In this document: positions 1 to 8,327 of the stretch, piece by piece
Numbering within the stretch: the stretch's first letter is position 1
Layout of the letters: every line of letters starts with the position of its first letter
DNA from: an uncultured Flavobacterium sp.
Lineage (GTDB): Bacteria; Bacteroidota; Bacteroidia; Flavobacteriales; Flavobacteriaceae
Direction: 5' to 3'
DNA length: 64,000 nucleotides
Assembly: GCA_937773775.1 (NCBI GenBank)
Contig: CALJVL010000013.1
Span: 175,773-239,772, forward strand
Notes under the pieces: model-generated
Seen by the model: the letters and a program-made list of their open reading frames with translations, nothing else
Databases searched by the model: none
What the model was told of the DNA's origin: nothing
Made by a program: the position numbers and the translations under genes

Positions 1-607
1 ACTGTTATTAGCTTCTTCACAAGAAGGAATGAAAGGTGTGGAAGAGCTGCGTTTCATTTGTAAAAACATAATGAATCTAGGATTGTCATCAGCAATTCTA
101 GATTTGGATGTTACCTTGGCCCGTGGTTTGAATTATTACACAGGGGCTATTTTTGAAGTGGCTCCGCCAAAAGAAGTTGCTATGGGATCCATAGGAGGAG
201 GTGGACGATATGATGATTTGACAGGAATTTTTGGATTAAAAAACATGAGTGGTGTTGGGATTTCTTTCGGACTCGATCGTATTTATCTCGTTGTGGAGGA
301 ATTGAATTTGTTCCCGGAAACGGTTACAGCAACGACAAAAGCCTTGTTTATCAATTACGGTGATAGTGAAGCTTTTTATGCTATGAGAGCGATCAAGAAA
401 CTAAGGTTGGCCGGTATAAAAGCAGAATTGTATCCAGACAACACAAAAGTGGCAAAGCAGTTTCAGCATGCCGATAAGCGCAAAATTCCCTTTGCGGTCA
501 TCATCGGGGAAGATGAAATTGCGTCGAATAGCTTCGCCCTTAAAAACCTAGCAACGGGAGAACAACTTTCACATGATTTTGAAGGGCTAAAAAAGGCACT
601 TCTGTAA
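1..607 (+). CDS. hisS: Histidyl-tRNA synthetase, C-terminal part (5' end outside window)
   Basis: Class II aminoacyl-tRNA synthetase that charges tRNA-His in the cytoplasm. The reading frame is already open at base 2, so the gene starts upstream of the window; about 200 C-terminal residues are visible. They contain the histidine-binding ARGLNYYTG motif, then the glycine-rich GSIGGGGRYDDL motif of the catalytic core, then the anticodon-binding alpha/beta domain (about the last 95 residues, from TTKALFINYGD). The stop is followed by a strong hairpin terminator. The family assignment is secure; only the N-terminal catalytic half is missing from view. Confidence 0.95.
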   Translation, partial: LLLASSQEGMKGVEELRFICKNIMNLGLSSAILDLDVTLARGLNYYTGAIFEVAPPKEVAMGSIGGGGRYDDLTGIFGLKNMSGVGISFGLDRIYLVVEELNLFPETVTATTKALFINYGDSEAFYAMRAIKKLRLAGIKAELYPDNTKVAKQFQHADKRKIPFAVIIGEDEIASNSFALKNLATGEQLSHDFEGLKKALL

Positions 608-623
608 AAAATATTCAGACGTA

Positions 624-659
624 AAAAAAAGCTTTGTTTAAGTAAACAAAGCTTTTTTT
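624..659. terminator. Hairpin terminator after hisS
   Basis: A 17-bp perfect inverted repeat with a core of GCTTTGTTTA / TAAACAAAGC is flanked by A-run and T-run. It can work in both directions. It closes the hisS transcript. Confidence 0.85.
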
Positions 660-850
660 AATATAAGGTAATCACGAATTAATAATTATTCAGTAACCAA
701 CCTAATTTAAAGATTAGAACCGACTTCAAAGTTAGATAAAGTAAAACGTATATAATCTTAAAGTTATATTAAAATTTAATCGATAACAAGAGAAGTTAAT
801 CTCAGCCAGTAAATTTTAGAAGACAAACGATAATTACAAAAGAATGACAA
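660..850. other. AT-rich spacer upstream of grpE, no gene seen
   Basis: About 190 bases between the hisS terminator and the grpE promoter. I see no reading frame with coding character, no RNA gene and no repeat. It is AT-rich leader or spacer sequence. Confidence 0.5.
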
Positions 851-886
851 TTTGACATTTGCTTAGAATTGGCAGTACTTTTGCAA
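851..886 (+). promoter_or_regulatory. grpE promoter: TAnnTTTG box overlapped by a -24/-12-like element
   Basis: TACTTTTG at 876-883 matches the Bacteroidota -7 consensus TAnnTTTG, with TTTG at 851-854 as a possible -33 element 21 bases upstream. The same bases also read TTGGCAGTACTTTTGCA (869-885), with GG at 871-872 and GC at 883-884. That is the spacing of a sigma54 -24/-12 promoter. The start codon is 20-25 bases downstream of either predicted start site. Both motifs are seen directly; which one is used is unknown. Confidence 0.6.
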
Positions 887-905
887 TCCATGGAAAAGTG
901 CAAAA

Positions 906-1481
906 ATGAAGTTTAAAAATATTTTTAAAAATAAAGGTAATATGACTACTGAAAATACAGAAATCGACAAAGAGATGGATGATGTAACATTAGAAAACAA
1001 TTCAACTGAAGAGATTGTTACTGATGAGTTAAGTGTTGAAGAGCAATTGTCGGAAGACTTAGCTAAAGAGAAAGATAAGTATTTACGATTATTTGCTGAA
1101 TTTGAAAACTATAAAAGAAGAACTTCAAAAGAACGTATAGAGTTGTTCAAAACGGCTAACCAAGAAGTTTTGTTGGCGATGCTTCCCGTTTTGGACGATT
1201 TTGACAGAGCAATGGCCGAGATAAGCAAATCAGAAGATGAAGTGCTTTTAAAAGGAGTGCAGTTAATTCATGAGAAATTAAAAAACACTTTAGTTTCTAA
1301 AGGACTGGAGCAAGTTGAGGTAAAAGCCGGTGATGCATTTGATGCTGATTTTGCTGAAGCAATCACGCAAATTCCAGCTGCATCAGCTAAGATGAAAGGG
1401 AAAATTGTAGATGTTCTTGAAAAGGGATACAAATTAGGCGAAAAAATTATTCGTTTTCCAAAGGTTGTTATTGGGCAATAG
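906..1481 (+). CDS. grpE: GrpE nucleotide exchange factor
   Basis: Nucleotide exchange factor for DnaK; it releases ADP and lets the chaperone cycle proceed. The 191-residue protein has an acidic, low-complexity N-terminus (to about residue 45), the long helical dimerisation region (about 45-85, DKYLRLFAEFENYKRRT), and the C-terminal beta domain ending in EKGYKLGEKIIRFPKVVIG, the family signature. An internal Met at residue 13 is an alternative start, but the chosen start fits the promoter. dnaJ follows 104 bases downstream and is probably cotranscribed. dnaK is not in this window. Confidence 0.95.
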   Translation: MKFKNIFKNKGNMTTENTEIDKEMDDVTLENNSTEEIVTDELSVEEQLSEDLAKEKDKYLRLFAEFENYKRRTSKERIELFKTANQEVLLAMLPVLDDFDRAMAEISKSEDEVLLKGVQLIHEKLKNTLVSKGLEQVEVKAGDAFDADFAEAITQIPAASAKMKGKIVDVLEKGYKLGEKIIRFPKVVIGQ

Positions 1482-1585
1482 TTGATTCGCGATTCGTCGC
1501 GCCCAGTTAATAAATGAGACGCAATAAATAACGTCTTTACCCGGTAATGCGTTTGGTCGCAATTGTGCCATTCAAAAATATAAAG

Positions 1586-2710
1586 ATGAAAAAAGATTTT
1601 TACGAGATATTAGGTATTTCAAAAGGTGCAGATGCTGCAGAAATAAAGAAAGCCTACAGAAGGAAAGCATTAGAACATCATCCTGACAAAAACCCTGACG
1701 ACAAATCGGCAGAAGAAAAGTTCAAAGTAGCAGCTGAGGCTTATGAGGTTCTAAGTGATCCTAACAAAAAAGCGAAGTACGATCAATATGGCCATCAAGC
1801 TTTCGATGGTTCAGGAGGTTATGGAGGTCAAGGCGGCCAAGGCGGAATGAACATGGATGACATTTTCAGTCAGTTTGGAGATATTTTTGGTAGCGCCTTT
1901 GGTGGCGGTGGCGGCGGATTTGGCGGTGGCGGTGGTCAACGTAGAACCAAGGGAAGCAACCTTCGTATCAAAGTAAAATTGACTCTTGAAGAAGTCGCAA
2001 ACGGGGTTGAGAAAAAAGTAAAAGTAAAACGTAAAGTTCAAGCTCCAGGGGTTTCTTATAGAACATGTTCTACCTGTAATGGGCAAGGCCAAGTGATGCG
2101 AGTAACTAATACTATTCTGGGAAGAATGCAATCGGCTTCTACTTGTCCTACCTGTGGTGGTTCTGGTCAAATTTTGGATAAGAAACCAGCTGAAGCAGAT
2201 TCACAAGGAATGATTGTCGAAGACGATACTGTTTCTATAAAAATTCCTGCAGGAGTTGTTGACGGTATGCAATTGAAGGTTTCTAATAAAGGAAATGATG
2301 CTGCTGGAAATAGTGTTCCCGGAGATTTGATCGTAGCTATTGAAGAGCTTGAGCATGAATTCTTGAAACGTGAAGGAGAGAATCTTCATTATGATTTATA
2401 TATTAGTTTATCCGAAGCGGTTCTTGGAGTCTCTAAAGATATCGAAGCTATAAATGGGAAAGTGAGAATTAAACTCGAAGAGGGAATACAATCTGGTAAA
2501 ATATTGAGATTAAAAGGAAAAGGAATTCCAAGTATCAACGGTTATGGGAATGGTGATTTGTTAGTACATGTGAATGTCTGGACTCCAAAAGTCTTAAACA
2601 AGCATCAGAGAGAATTTTTCGAGAAGAATCTGACCGATGAAAACTTTATCCCAAATCCTGAAAAATCAGATAAATCATTTTTCGAGAAAGTAAAAGATAT
2701 GTTTTCGTAA
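1586..2710 (+). CDS. dnaJ: DnaJ (Hsp40) co-chaperone with a reduced zinc-finger region
   Basis: J-domain co-chaperone that delivers clients to DnaK and stimulates its ATPase. The start at 1586 ([10 protein letters not shown]) is preferred over an in-frame ATG at 1547, because the extra 13 residues do not belong to the J domain. Order: J domain with HPD at 32-34, a long Gly/Phe-rich linker (about 75-120), a cysteine-rich region, then the C-terminal client-binding beta domains. Only two CxxCxGxG motifs are present (Cys161/164 and Cys187/190), against four in E. coli DnaJ, so one zinc site at most can form. At 374 residues the length is normal. It is followed by a terminator. Confidence 0.95.
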   Translation: MKKDFYEILGISKGADAAEIKKAYRRKALEHHPDKNPDDKSAEEKFKVAAEAYEVLSDPNKKAKYDQYGHQAFDGSGGYGGQGGQGGMNMDDIFSQFGDIFGSAFGGGGGGFGGGGGQRRTKGSNLRIKVKLTLEEVANGVEKKVKVKRKVQAPGVSYRTCSTCNGQGQVMRVTNTILGRMQSASTCPTCGGSGQILDKKPAEADSQGMIVEDDTVSIKIPAGVVDGMQLKVSNKGNDAAGNSVPGDLIVAIEELEHEFLKREGENLHYDLYISLSEAVLGVSKDIEAINGKVRIKLEEGIQSGKILRLKGKGIPSINGYGNGDLLVHVNVWTPKVLNKHQREFFEKNLTDENFIPNPEKSDKSFFEKVKDMFS

Positions 2711-2742
2711 CTTTTAAAAGTCTTAAAGGTAAAAATAAGTTT

Positions 2743-2775
2743 CCCATCCTTGTGAAAACAAGGCTGGGTTTTTTT
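2743..2775 (+). terminator. Terminator after dnaJ
   Basis: An 11-bp stem with one mismatch (CCCATCCTTGT / ACAAGGCTGGG), a GAAA loop and a run of seven T. It ends the grpE-dnaJ transcript. Confidence 0.9.
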
Positions 2776-2837
2776 ATGTAACGATTATATCTATTTAGAT
2801 ACTAATTATTTACTTTTACACAAATCCAAAAATCAGC

Positions 2838-3761
2838 ATGAGTACCCTACTTGAAGTCAACAAAGTCGTAAAGCAATATGGTGATTACGTTGCGCTTAAT
2901 GAAGTTTCTTTGACCGTGCCTAAGGGCAGTATTTACGGTCTTTTGGGTCCAAACGGGGCCGGAAAAACATCACTGATCCGAATAATAAATCAGATAACCT
3001 TACCTGATAGTGGCGAAATCATCCTTGATGGTGAGAAATTGCAGTCTAAGCACGTTCAATATATTGGATATCTTCCGGAAGAAAGAGGTTTGTACACTAG
3101 TATGAAAGTGGGGGAGCAATGCTTGTATTTGGCACAAATGAAAGGATTGTCAAAAGCTGAAGCCACAAAACAATTGAATTACTGGTTTGAAAAATTAGAA
3201 ATTCAAGGCTGGTGGAACAAGAAAATACAGGAACTTTCAAAAGGAATGGCCCAGAAGATTCAGTTTGTCGTGTGTGTGTTGCACAAACCCAAATTATTGA
3301 TTTTTGACGAGCCTTTTTCTGGTTTTGATCCAGTTAATGCCAACATTATTAAAGACGAAATCCTGGCTTTGAGAGACGAAGGTGCGACCATAATTTTCTC
3401 TACGCACCGTATGGAAAGTGTAGAAGAATTATGTGATCACATCGCCTTAATTCATAAGTCCAATAAACTGATAGAGGGAAAACTAGATGATGTTAAAAGG
3501 CAATTCAAAACTAATAGTTTCGAAGTTGGGATTTTAACTGATAATGTAGAAGGTCTGATGTATGATATTACTCAAAAATTCACCGTTGGTCCTGCAAATT
3601 TTAAATCGCTTACAAACGAATTGAAACTCGAAATTAAAATAGGGAATGCCATGCCAAATGAATTACTGAATGTTTTGACACAACGTGGCCAGGTAACTCA
3701 TTTTATGGAAAAAATACCAAGCGTAAATGATATTTTTATCCAAACTGTTAGCGAAAAGTAA
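2838..3761 (+). CDS. ABC transporter ATP-binding protein (ABC-2 exporter type)
   Basis: ATPase subunit of a two-gene ABC-2 export system with the permease 19 bases downstream. Walker A is GPNGAGKT (37-44), Walker B is LLIFDEP, and the switch histidine is in STHRM. The signature motif reads LSKGM rather than LSGGQ, a variant common in the NatA-like/DUF4162 branch. A C-terminal extension of about 80 residues after the nucleotide-binding domain fits DUF4162. A TACTTTTA box at 2811-2818 is a plausible -7 element. The substrate is unknown; relatives export sodium, peptides or drugs. Confidence 0.88.
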   Translation: MSTLLEVNKVVKQYGDYVALNEVSLTVPKGSIYGLLGPNGAGKTSLIRIINQITLPDSGEIILDGEKLQSKHVQYIGYLPEERGLYTSMKVGEQCLYLAQMKGLSKAEATKQLNYWFEKLEIQGWWNKKIQELSKGMAQKIQFVVCVLHKPKLLIFDEPFSGFDPVNANIIKDEILALRDEGATIIFSTHRMESVEELCDHIALIHKSNKLIEGKLDDVKRQFKTNSFEVGILTDNVEGLMYDITQKFTVGPANFKSLTNELKLEIKIGNAMPNELLNVLTQRGQVTHFMEKIPSVNDIFIQTVSEK

Positions 3762-3780
3762 TTTATAATTTATAACTCCT

Positions 3781-5097
3781 ATGAGTATTATTTCATTAAT
3801 CATTAAAAGAGAATTTATTGCTAAAGTGCGCAATAAATCTTTTATAGTTATGACTTTTTTAAGTCCGTTACTTTTTGTTGCAATTGCTGCATTCGTGGGC
3901 TATTTAAGTTCTATGAAAGCAGATACCAAACGCATCGCCATTCATGACGAATCTGGTTTGTTTGTCAAAGAATTTGTAGGTCAAAATATAGAAAAGGGGG
4001 ATTATAAGTACCTCGATTTATCGCTTATTGATACACAATTCTTGAAGGATAGTATTACAAAAGAGAGTTATGAAGGCTTACTTCTGATTCCCAACACAAC
4101 TAATGTAGCCGATTTAGAAAGCAAGATTCAGTTTATATCTAATGATAGCCCTAGTATTTTATTTATAGAAAACGTTCAAGGGATTATTGCTAACAAAATC
4201 ACCAAAATTAACCTTGAAGAGGCAAATTTGGATACCGAGGCAATTAAAACGGCCCAATCTAAGGTAAACATAAGTCTTGCCAAAGCTTCAGGGGAGCAAA
4301 GCGTAAAAGGACTCAATGAAATTAAAATTGTTATTGGTGGTGGATTTGGTTATTTGATCATGATGTTTATCATTATATACGGAAATATGGTGATGCGTTC
4401 TGTGATTGAAGAAAAAACAAATCGAATTGTCGAAATAATTATTTCTTCGGTAAAACCCTTTCAATTAATGATTGGTAAAATTATCGGAACTTCTCTAGCT
4501 GGAATTCTGCAGTTCTTCATTTGGGCCGCAATAGGTCTTTCCCTGATGTTTGCCGCTTCGCTGTTTTTTGGTGTAAACGTAGGTCCAACTGCGAAAGTTT
4601 CACCAGAATTAATGCAACAAGCACAGCATGAATTTGCCGGTACAGCCCAAATGTATATCAAAGAGTTGTGGAACTTGCCTATCGCGAGTATTCTTATCGG
4701 TTTTGTTGTCTATTTTATAGGAGGCTATTTCTTATACAGTTCATTTTACGCAGCGATTGGAGCCGCTGTCGATAATCAAACAGACTCACAACAGTTTTTA
4801 TTGCCTATCATTATGCCATTGATGCTAAGTGTTTATGTTGGTTTTTTCAGCGTAATAAACGACCCAAATGGCATGATAGCCGTCGTTTTTTCAATGATTC
4901 CGCTTACATCGCCCATTGTGATGTTGATGCGGATCCCGTTTGGCGTACCTTTGTGGCAAATTGTAATTTCAGTAAGCTTGTTATTTGCAACCTTCTTTTC
5001 GGTAGTTTGGTTTGCCGCTAAAATATACCGCGTCGGAATATTGATGTACGGTAAAAAGCCCACTTGGAAAGAGTTGTACAAATGGCTTAAGTATTAA
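3781..5097 (+). CDS. ABC-2 type permease (NatB-like)
   Basis: Integral membrane partner of the preceding ATPase. A first membrane helix lies at about residues 20-42. It is followed by a large extracytoplasmic domain of about 150 residues (to about 185) and a cluster of five or so hydrophobic helices in the C-terminal half, the layout of ABC2_membrane_3/NatB proteins. At 438 residues the length is usual. The coding end (5097) is the first base of an imperfect inverted repeat, ATTCGCTC(T)CCAAA / TTTGGAGCGAAT, at 5097-5131. That repeat may act as a weak terminator. The substrate cannot be told from sequence. Confidence 0.85.
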   Translation: MSIISLIIKREFIAKVRNKSFIVMTFLSPLLFVAIAAFVGYLSSMKADTKRIAIHDESGLFVKEFVGQNIEKGDYKYLDLSLIDTQFLKDSITKESYEGLLLIPNTTNVADLESKIQFISNDSPSILFIENVQGIIANKITKINLEEANLDTEAIKTAQSKVNISLAKASGEQSVKGLNEIKIVIGGGFGYLIMMFIIIYGNMVMRSVIEEKTNRIVEIIISSVKPFQLMIGKIIGTSLAGILQFFIWAAIGLSLMFAASLFFGVNVGPTAKVSPELMQQAQHEFAGTAQMYIKELWNLPIASILIGFVVYFIGGYFLYSSFYAAIGAAVDNQTDSQQFLLPIIMPLMLSVYVGFFSVINDPNGMIAVVFSMIPLTSPIVMLMRIPFGVPLWQIVISVSLLFATFFSVVWFAAKIYRVGILMYGKKPTWKELYKWLKY

Positions 5098-5293
5098 TTC
5101 GCTCTCCAAAGAAAAGCAATTTGGAGCGAATGGCTTGGTTTTTGTCAGTAATGGTTGTACCTGCTATCGCCTTTATCTCTTTGTCCCGAAATGTCGGTAC
5201 TGTGAGGATACCGGCTCTATCAGGGCTAAAGAGCCAAAATTAGGATTCTTTTTGTCTGCAAACAACCAAATTAACGATTAAACAAAGTATTAG
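5098..5293 (+). other. Structured spacer with a possible 37-codon ORF
   Basis: 196 bases before the response-regulator gene. It holds an inverted repeat at 5097-5131 and two short perfect hairpins in series: CGGTA/TACCG (5195-5213) and GGCTCT/AGAGCC (5213-5235). An ATG at 5130 opens a 37-codon frame ending at 5243 with a hydrophobic N-terminal half (MAWFLSVMVVPAIAFISL). There is no ribosome-binding site and no recognised homologue. It may be a leader RNA, a small membrane peptide, or neither. Confidence 0.3.
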
Positions 5294-6457
5294 ATGCCAA
5301 AAATATTAATCATAGAAGACGAAGCCGCCATTCGAAGAGTACTTTCAAAAATACTTTCGGAAGAGAATGATACCTATCAAGTGGAAGATGCAGAAGATGG
5401 TGTCGAAGGCTATGAAAAAATAAAAAATAACGACTACGATTTAGTTTTGTGCGATATAAAAATGCCAAAAATGGATGGTGTTGAATTGCTTGAAGTAGTC
5501 AAAAAAATAAAACCCGAAATTCCTATCGTGATGATTTCTGGTCATGGTGATATGGAAACGGCGATTAATACGATGCGGATGGGGGCTTTTGATTATATCT
5601 CGAAACCACCTGATTTAAACCGTTTATTGAATACAGTCAGAAATGCTTTAGACAAAAAACAACTCGTTGTAGAAAATAAGATTTTAAAGAAAAAAGTCAG
5701 CAAAAATTACGAGATGATAGGGGACAGTAAAGCGATTAATCACATTAAGGTGATGATCGACAAGGTGGCCCAAACGGAAGCGCGAGTCCTGATCACAGGA
5801 CCCAATGGAACCGGAAAAGAATTGGTGGCGCATCAGTTACATGAAAAAAGCGATCGTGCCAATTTTCCGTTAATCGAAGTAAATTGTGCTGCAATTCCAA
5901 GCGAATTGATTGAAAGTGAATTGTTTGGCCACGTTAAAGGAGCATTTACTTCTGCGGTTAAAGACAGAGCGGGTAAATTTGAAGCGGCAGATAAAGGAAC
6001 TATCTTTCTTGATGAAATTGGCGATATGAGTCTTTCTGCTCAAGCCAAAGTGTTGCGTGTGTTGCAAGAAAGTATGATTAGCAGAGTAGGAGCAGATAAA
6101 GATATAAAGGTAGATGTCCGTGTGGTTGCGGCGACCAACAAAGATTTGAAAACGGAAATTGCCGAAGGACGTTTCCGAGAGGATTTGTACCACCGTTTGG
6201 CCGTTATATTAATCAAAGTTCCTTCGTTAAACGAAAGACGCGACGATATTCCGTTGTTGATTTCGCATTTTACAGACAAGATTGCTTCAGAGCAGGGAAA
6301 TGCAAAAAAGAAATTTTCTAAAGATGCCGTCAAACTATTGCAAGAATATGACTGGACAGGAAACATACGTGAATTGCGAAATGTAGTGGAACGTTTAATT
6401 ATTCTTGGCGCAAATGAAATTTCCGAAAATGACGTAAAGCTTTTTGCAAGCAAATAA
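5294..6457 (+). CDS. Sigma54-type response regulator lacking a DNA-binding domain
   Basis: NtrC-family response regulator. The receiver domain covers about 1-120, with acidic residues Glu8/Asp9 and the phosphorylatable Asp54 in LVLCDIKMP. The AAA+ domain has Walker A GPNGTGKE (169-176), the sigma54-contacting loop GAFTSA (216-221) and Walker B GTIFLDEIGD. The protein ends at residue 387, right after the sensor-2 region (GNIRELRNVVERL). The usual C-terminal Fis-type helix-turn-helix (about 50-60 residues) is absent. The DNA after the stop encodes no such domain in any frame, so this is not a frameshift. The intact GAFTSA loop argues for real sigma54 activation, as in FlgR-type proteins that act from solution. 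No histidine kinase is adjacent. Confidence 0.92.
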   Translation: MPKILIIEDEAAIRRVLSKILSEENDTYQVEDAEDGVEGYEKIKNNDYDLVLCDIKMPKMDGVELLEVVKKIKPEIPIVMISGHGDMETAINTMRMGAFDYISKPPDLNRLLNTVRNALDKKQLVVENKILKKKVSKNYEMIGDSKAINHIKVMIDKVAQTEARVLITGPNGTGKELVAHQLHEKSDRANFPLIEVNCAAIPSELIESELFGHVKGAFTSAVKDRAGKFEAADKGTIFLDEIGDMSLSAQAKVLRVLQESMISRVGADKDIKVDVRVVAATNKDLKTEIAEGRFREDLYHRLAVILIKVPSLNERRDDIPLLISHFTDKIASEQGNAKKKFSKDAVKLLQEYDWTGNIRELRNVVERLIILGANEISENDVKLFASK

Positions 6458-6486
6458 AAATAAGTATAATGATTTAAAAATTCATT

Positions 6487-6528
6487 GATTCAAAGATGTG
6501 ACATCTGTCAGGATCTTTAAATCTTTTT
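6487..6528 (+). terminator. Terminator after the response regulator
   Basis: A nested hairpin: outer GATTCAAAGAT / ATCTTTAAATC with one mismatch, inner TGACA TC TGTCA, followed by TTTTT. Confidence 0.75.
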
Positions 6529-6554
6529 ATTTTTCAATCTTTCAATTATAAGAA

Positions 6555-7200
6555 ATGAAATTAAAAAAATTAAACGAAAAGCTACAAGAGGCATTAATTG
6601 AAAACGGTTTAACTACAGCCAATACGATGCAAAAGGAAACATTTTCGTCATTAAAAAGCGGAGCAGACTGCATTATCATTGCGCCAAAAGGGAGCGGGGA
6701 AAACGACAACTATCGTAATCAACGTTATTCAGCAGTTGGTTTGTGAGGGAGAGCAATCTCCTCGTGCTTTGATAATCGTGGAAGACAAAGCCAAGGTCTT
6801 AGAAATGGAGGAACTTTTTAAAAAGTTTGGAAGATATACTAATATGACCGTTTATGGAGTACATGATAAAGGGGATATGGAGTACGACAAAAACTTTATT
6901 TCGGGCGGAATTGATGTTTTGATTGGAACTCCTAATAAGTTGAGCGAGATGTTTACTATGGCTGGTTTTAATGTGAACAGACTTAAAATGTTTATTCTTG
7001 ATGATGCGGATCCAATTTTGAGATTGCGTCATGAAACTAAAATCATGCGTATTTCAAACAGTATCAATAAAACGCAGCGCATTATATTTTCGGAGCAGTT
7101 GACAGACAGAATTGACACACTAGCCGAGAAAATGTTATTGGAGCCTCTTTTGTTTGAAATAGAAGAAGATGAAGAAGAGAGTGACGAGCTTGAAAATTAA
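6555..7200 (+). pseudogene. Single-RecA-domain DEAD-box protein, frameshifted in Walker A
   Basis: Two overlapping frames encode one protein of about 214 residues. The first runs to APKGSG, the second continues KTTTIVINVIQQL. Joined, they give the Walker A motif APKGSGKTT. The break is one extra G in the run GGGG at 6696-6699. Motif II reads DDAD instead of DEAD. The C-terminal acidic tail ends the protein with no second RecA-like (helicase C) domain, so even the intact form is half a helicase. It might bind RNA or nucleotide without unwinding, but that is inference. It is followed 16 bases later by a DUF2007-type gene. A sequencing error is as likely as true inactivation. Confidence 0.8.
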
Positions 7201-7216
7201 CATAAAATAAAATACC

Positions 7217-7435
7217 ATGGGATTAATGAAAGTGTTTTCGGGAAGCGAAATTTTAGCATTGGCTTTAAAAGATAAAATAGAAGCTATAGATATAGCCGTA
7301 GTGAAGAAAGACAATATTCAATCGGCACGATTGGCCGGCTTTGGCAGCTCGGGATCGGCTGTTGAGCTGTTTGTTCAAGAAACAGACTATGGCAAGGTGA
7401 GCCCCGTTATTGAAGAATTTAGACTTAGTATTTAA
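7217..7435 (+). CDS. DUF2007-type small protein
   Basis: A 72-residue soluble protein (MGLMKVFSGSEILALALKDK). It resembles DUF2007 proteins, a small ACT-like alpha/beta fold listed as putative signal-transducing proteins: a short strand followed by a helix, then a ligand-pocket-like VVKKDN segment, and a C-terminal VELFVQETDYGKV strand. It lies 16 bases after the DEAD-box gene and is probably cotranscribed with it. Its function is unknown. The family call rests on overall pattern and is moderately secure. Confidence 0.7.
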   Translation: MGLMKVFSGSEILALALKDKIEAIDIAVVKKDNIQSARLAGFGSSGSAVELFVQETDYGKVSPVIEEFRLSI

Positions 7436-7532
7436 TATGCTTAGGTAACTTTAAAATAGAACCTTTGATGCTTTTTTTGTGTCAGGGTTTTCTTTTTAAA
7501 ACCAGAGTCGAATTATAACCTAAAAACAACAC

Positions 7533-8327
7533 ATGAAATACAAAATGCTGGTCATTGACATGGATGATACCTTGTTGACGGATGACCATAAGATATCAGA
7601 AGAGAATAAAGAGATGCTTTTAAAAGCACAGGAATTCGGAGTTTATGTTATTTTGGCTTCGGGAAGACCAACGCCTGCAATGACAGCTTATGCTAAAGAG
7701 TTGCAAATGGAATCCTATATGATTTCGTATAATGGTGCAGTCATCACCGATTTGAAAGAGGATAAAATCCTCTTTGAACAAACCTTGACCCAAGAACAAA
7801 TTCATGAATTATATGATTATAGTATAAAAAGTAAAACACACATTATCACTTACATCGATGGCAAAGTGGTGAGTGAAACGAGTTCTGAATATATAGATAT
7901 TGAGCTAAGTATTTCGGGACTGGAGCACAATAAAGTTTTAGATTTTAAAGCTGCTGTTCAATCGTCTACAGTAAAATGTGTTTTGCTAGAAGAACCAAGC
8001 TATTTGAAAGAAGTAGAAAAAGACCTCAAAAAAGCGATGCCTCACTTGAGTGTAAGTATGTCAAAACCTTTTTTCCTTGAAGTTGCACAAAACGGAATAC
8101 ACAAAGGAGCAAGCATCAAATTATTAGCAGAAAAACTAAATATCCTTCAAAGTGAAATCATAGCCGTGGGTAACGCAGGGAATGACCTGACGATGATCGA
8201 ATATGCTGGACTGGGCGTTTGGGTCGATAATGTAGATCCAGAATTTCGTCATAAAGGGGACGTTATTGTTGCTTCAAACAATAATCATGGAGTTGCTGAA
8301 GTAGTGAGAAGATTTATATTGAATTAA
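7533..8327 (+). CDS. HAD-superfamily phosphatase, Cof (IIB) type
   Basis: Mg-dependent phosphohydrolase of the Cof/YidA group, typically acting on sugar phosphates or flavin precursors. Motif I is DMDDT (nucleophile Asp9, acid/base Asp11), motif II is in LASGRP, and a conserved lysine lies in GASIK. Motif IV reads GNAGND, with Asn where GD is the usual consensus. The large cap between motifs II and III (about 85-185) marks subclass IIB. At 264 residues the length is normal. The stop codon overlaps by four bases the 3' end of the convergent solute-binding gene. The substrate is unknown. Confidence 0.88.
   Translation: MKYKMLVIDMDDTLLTDDHKISEENKEMLLKAQEFGVYVILASGRPTPAMTAYAKELQMESYMISYNGAVITDLKEDKILFEQTLTQEQIHELYDYSIKSKTHIITYIDGKVVSETSSEYIDIELSISGLEHNKVLDFKAAVQSSTVKCVLLEEPSYLKEVEKDLKKAMPHLSVSMSKPFFLEVAQNGIHKGASIKLLAEKLNILQSEIIAVGNAGNDLTMIEYAGLGVWVDNVDPEFRHKGDVIVASNNNHGVAEVVRRFILN

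Noticed and set aside
1547..1585. Longer start for dnaJ
   Set aside because: The 13 extra residues ([13 protein letters not shown]) do not fit the J domain; the ATG at 1586 gives the normal start.
1811..2170. Minus-strand ORF inside dnaJ
   Set aside because: A mirror of the Gly-rich and cysteine region of dnaJ, with low-complexity Thr/Ser/Phe; no coding character.
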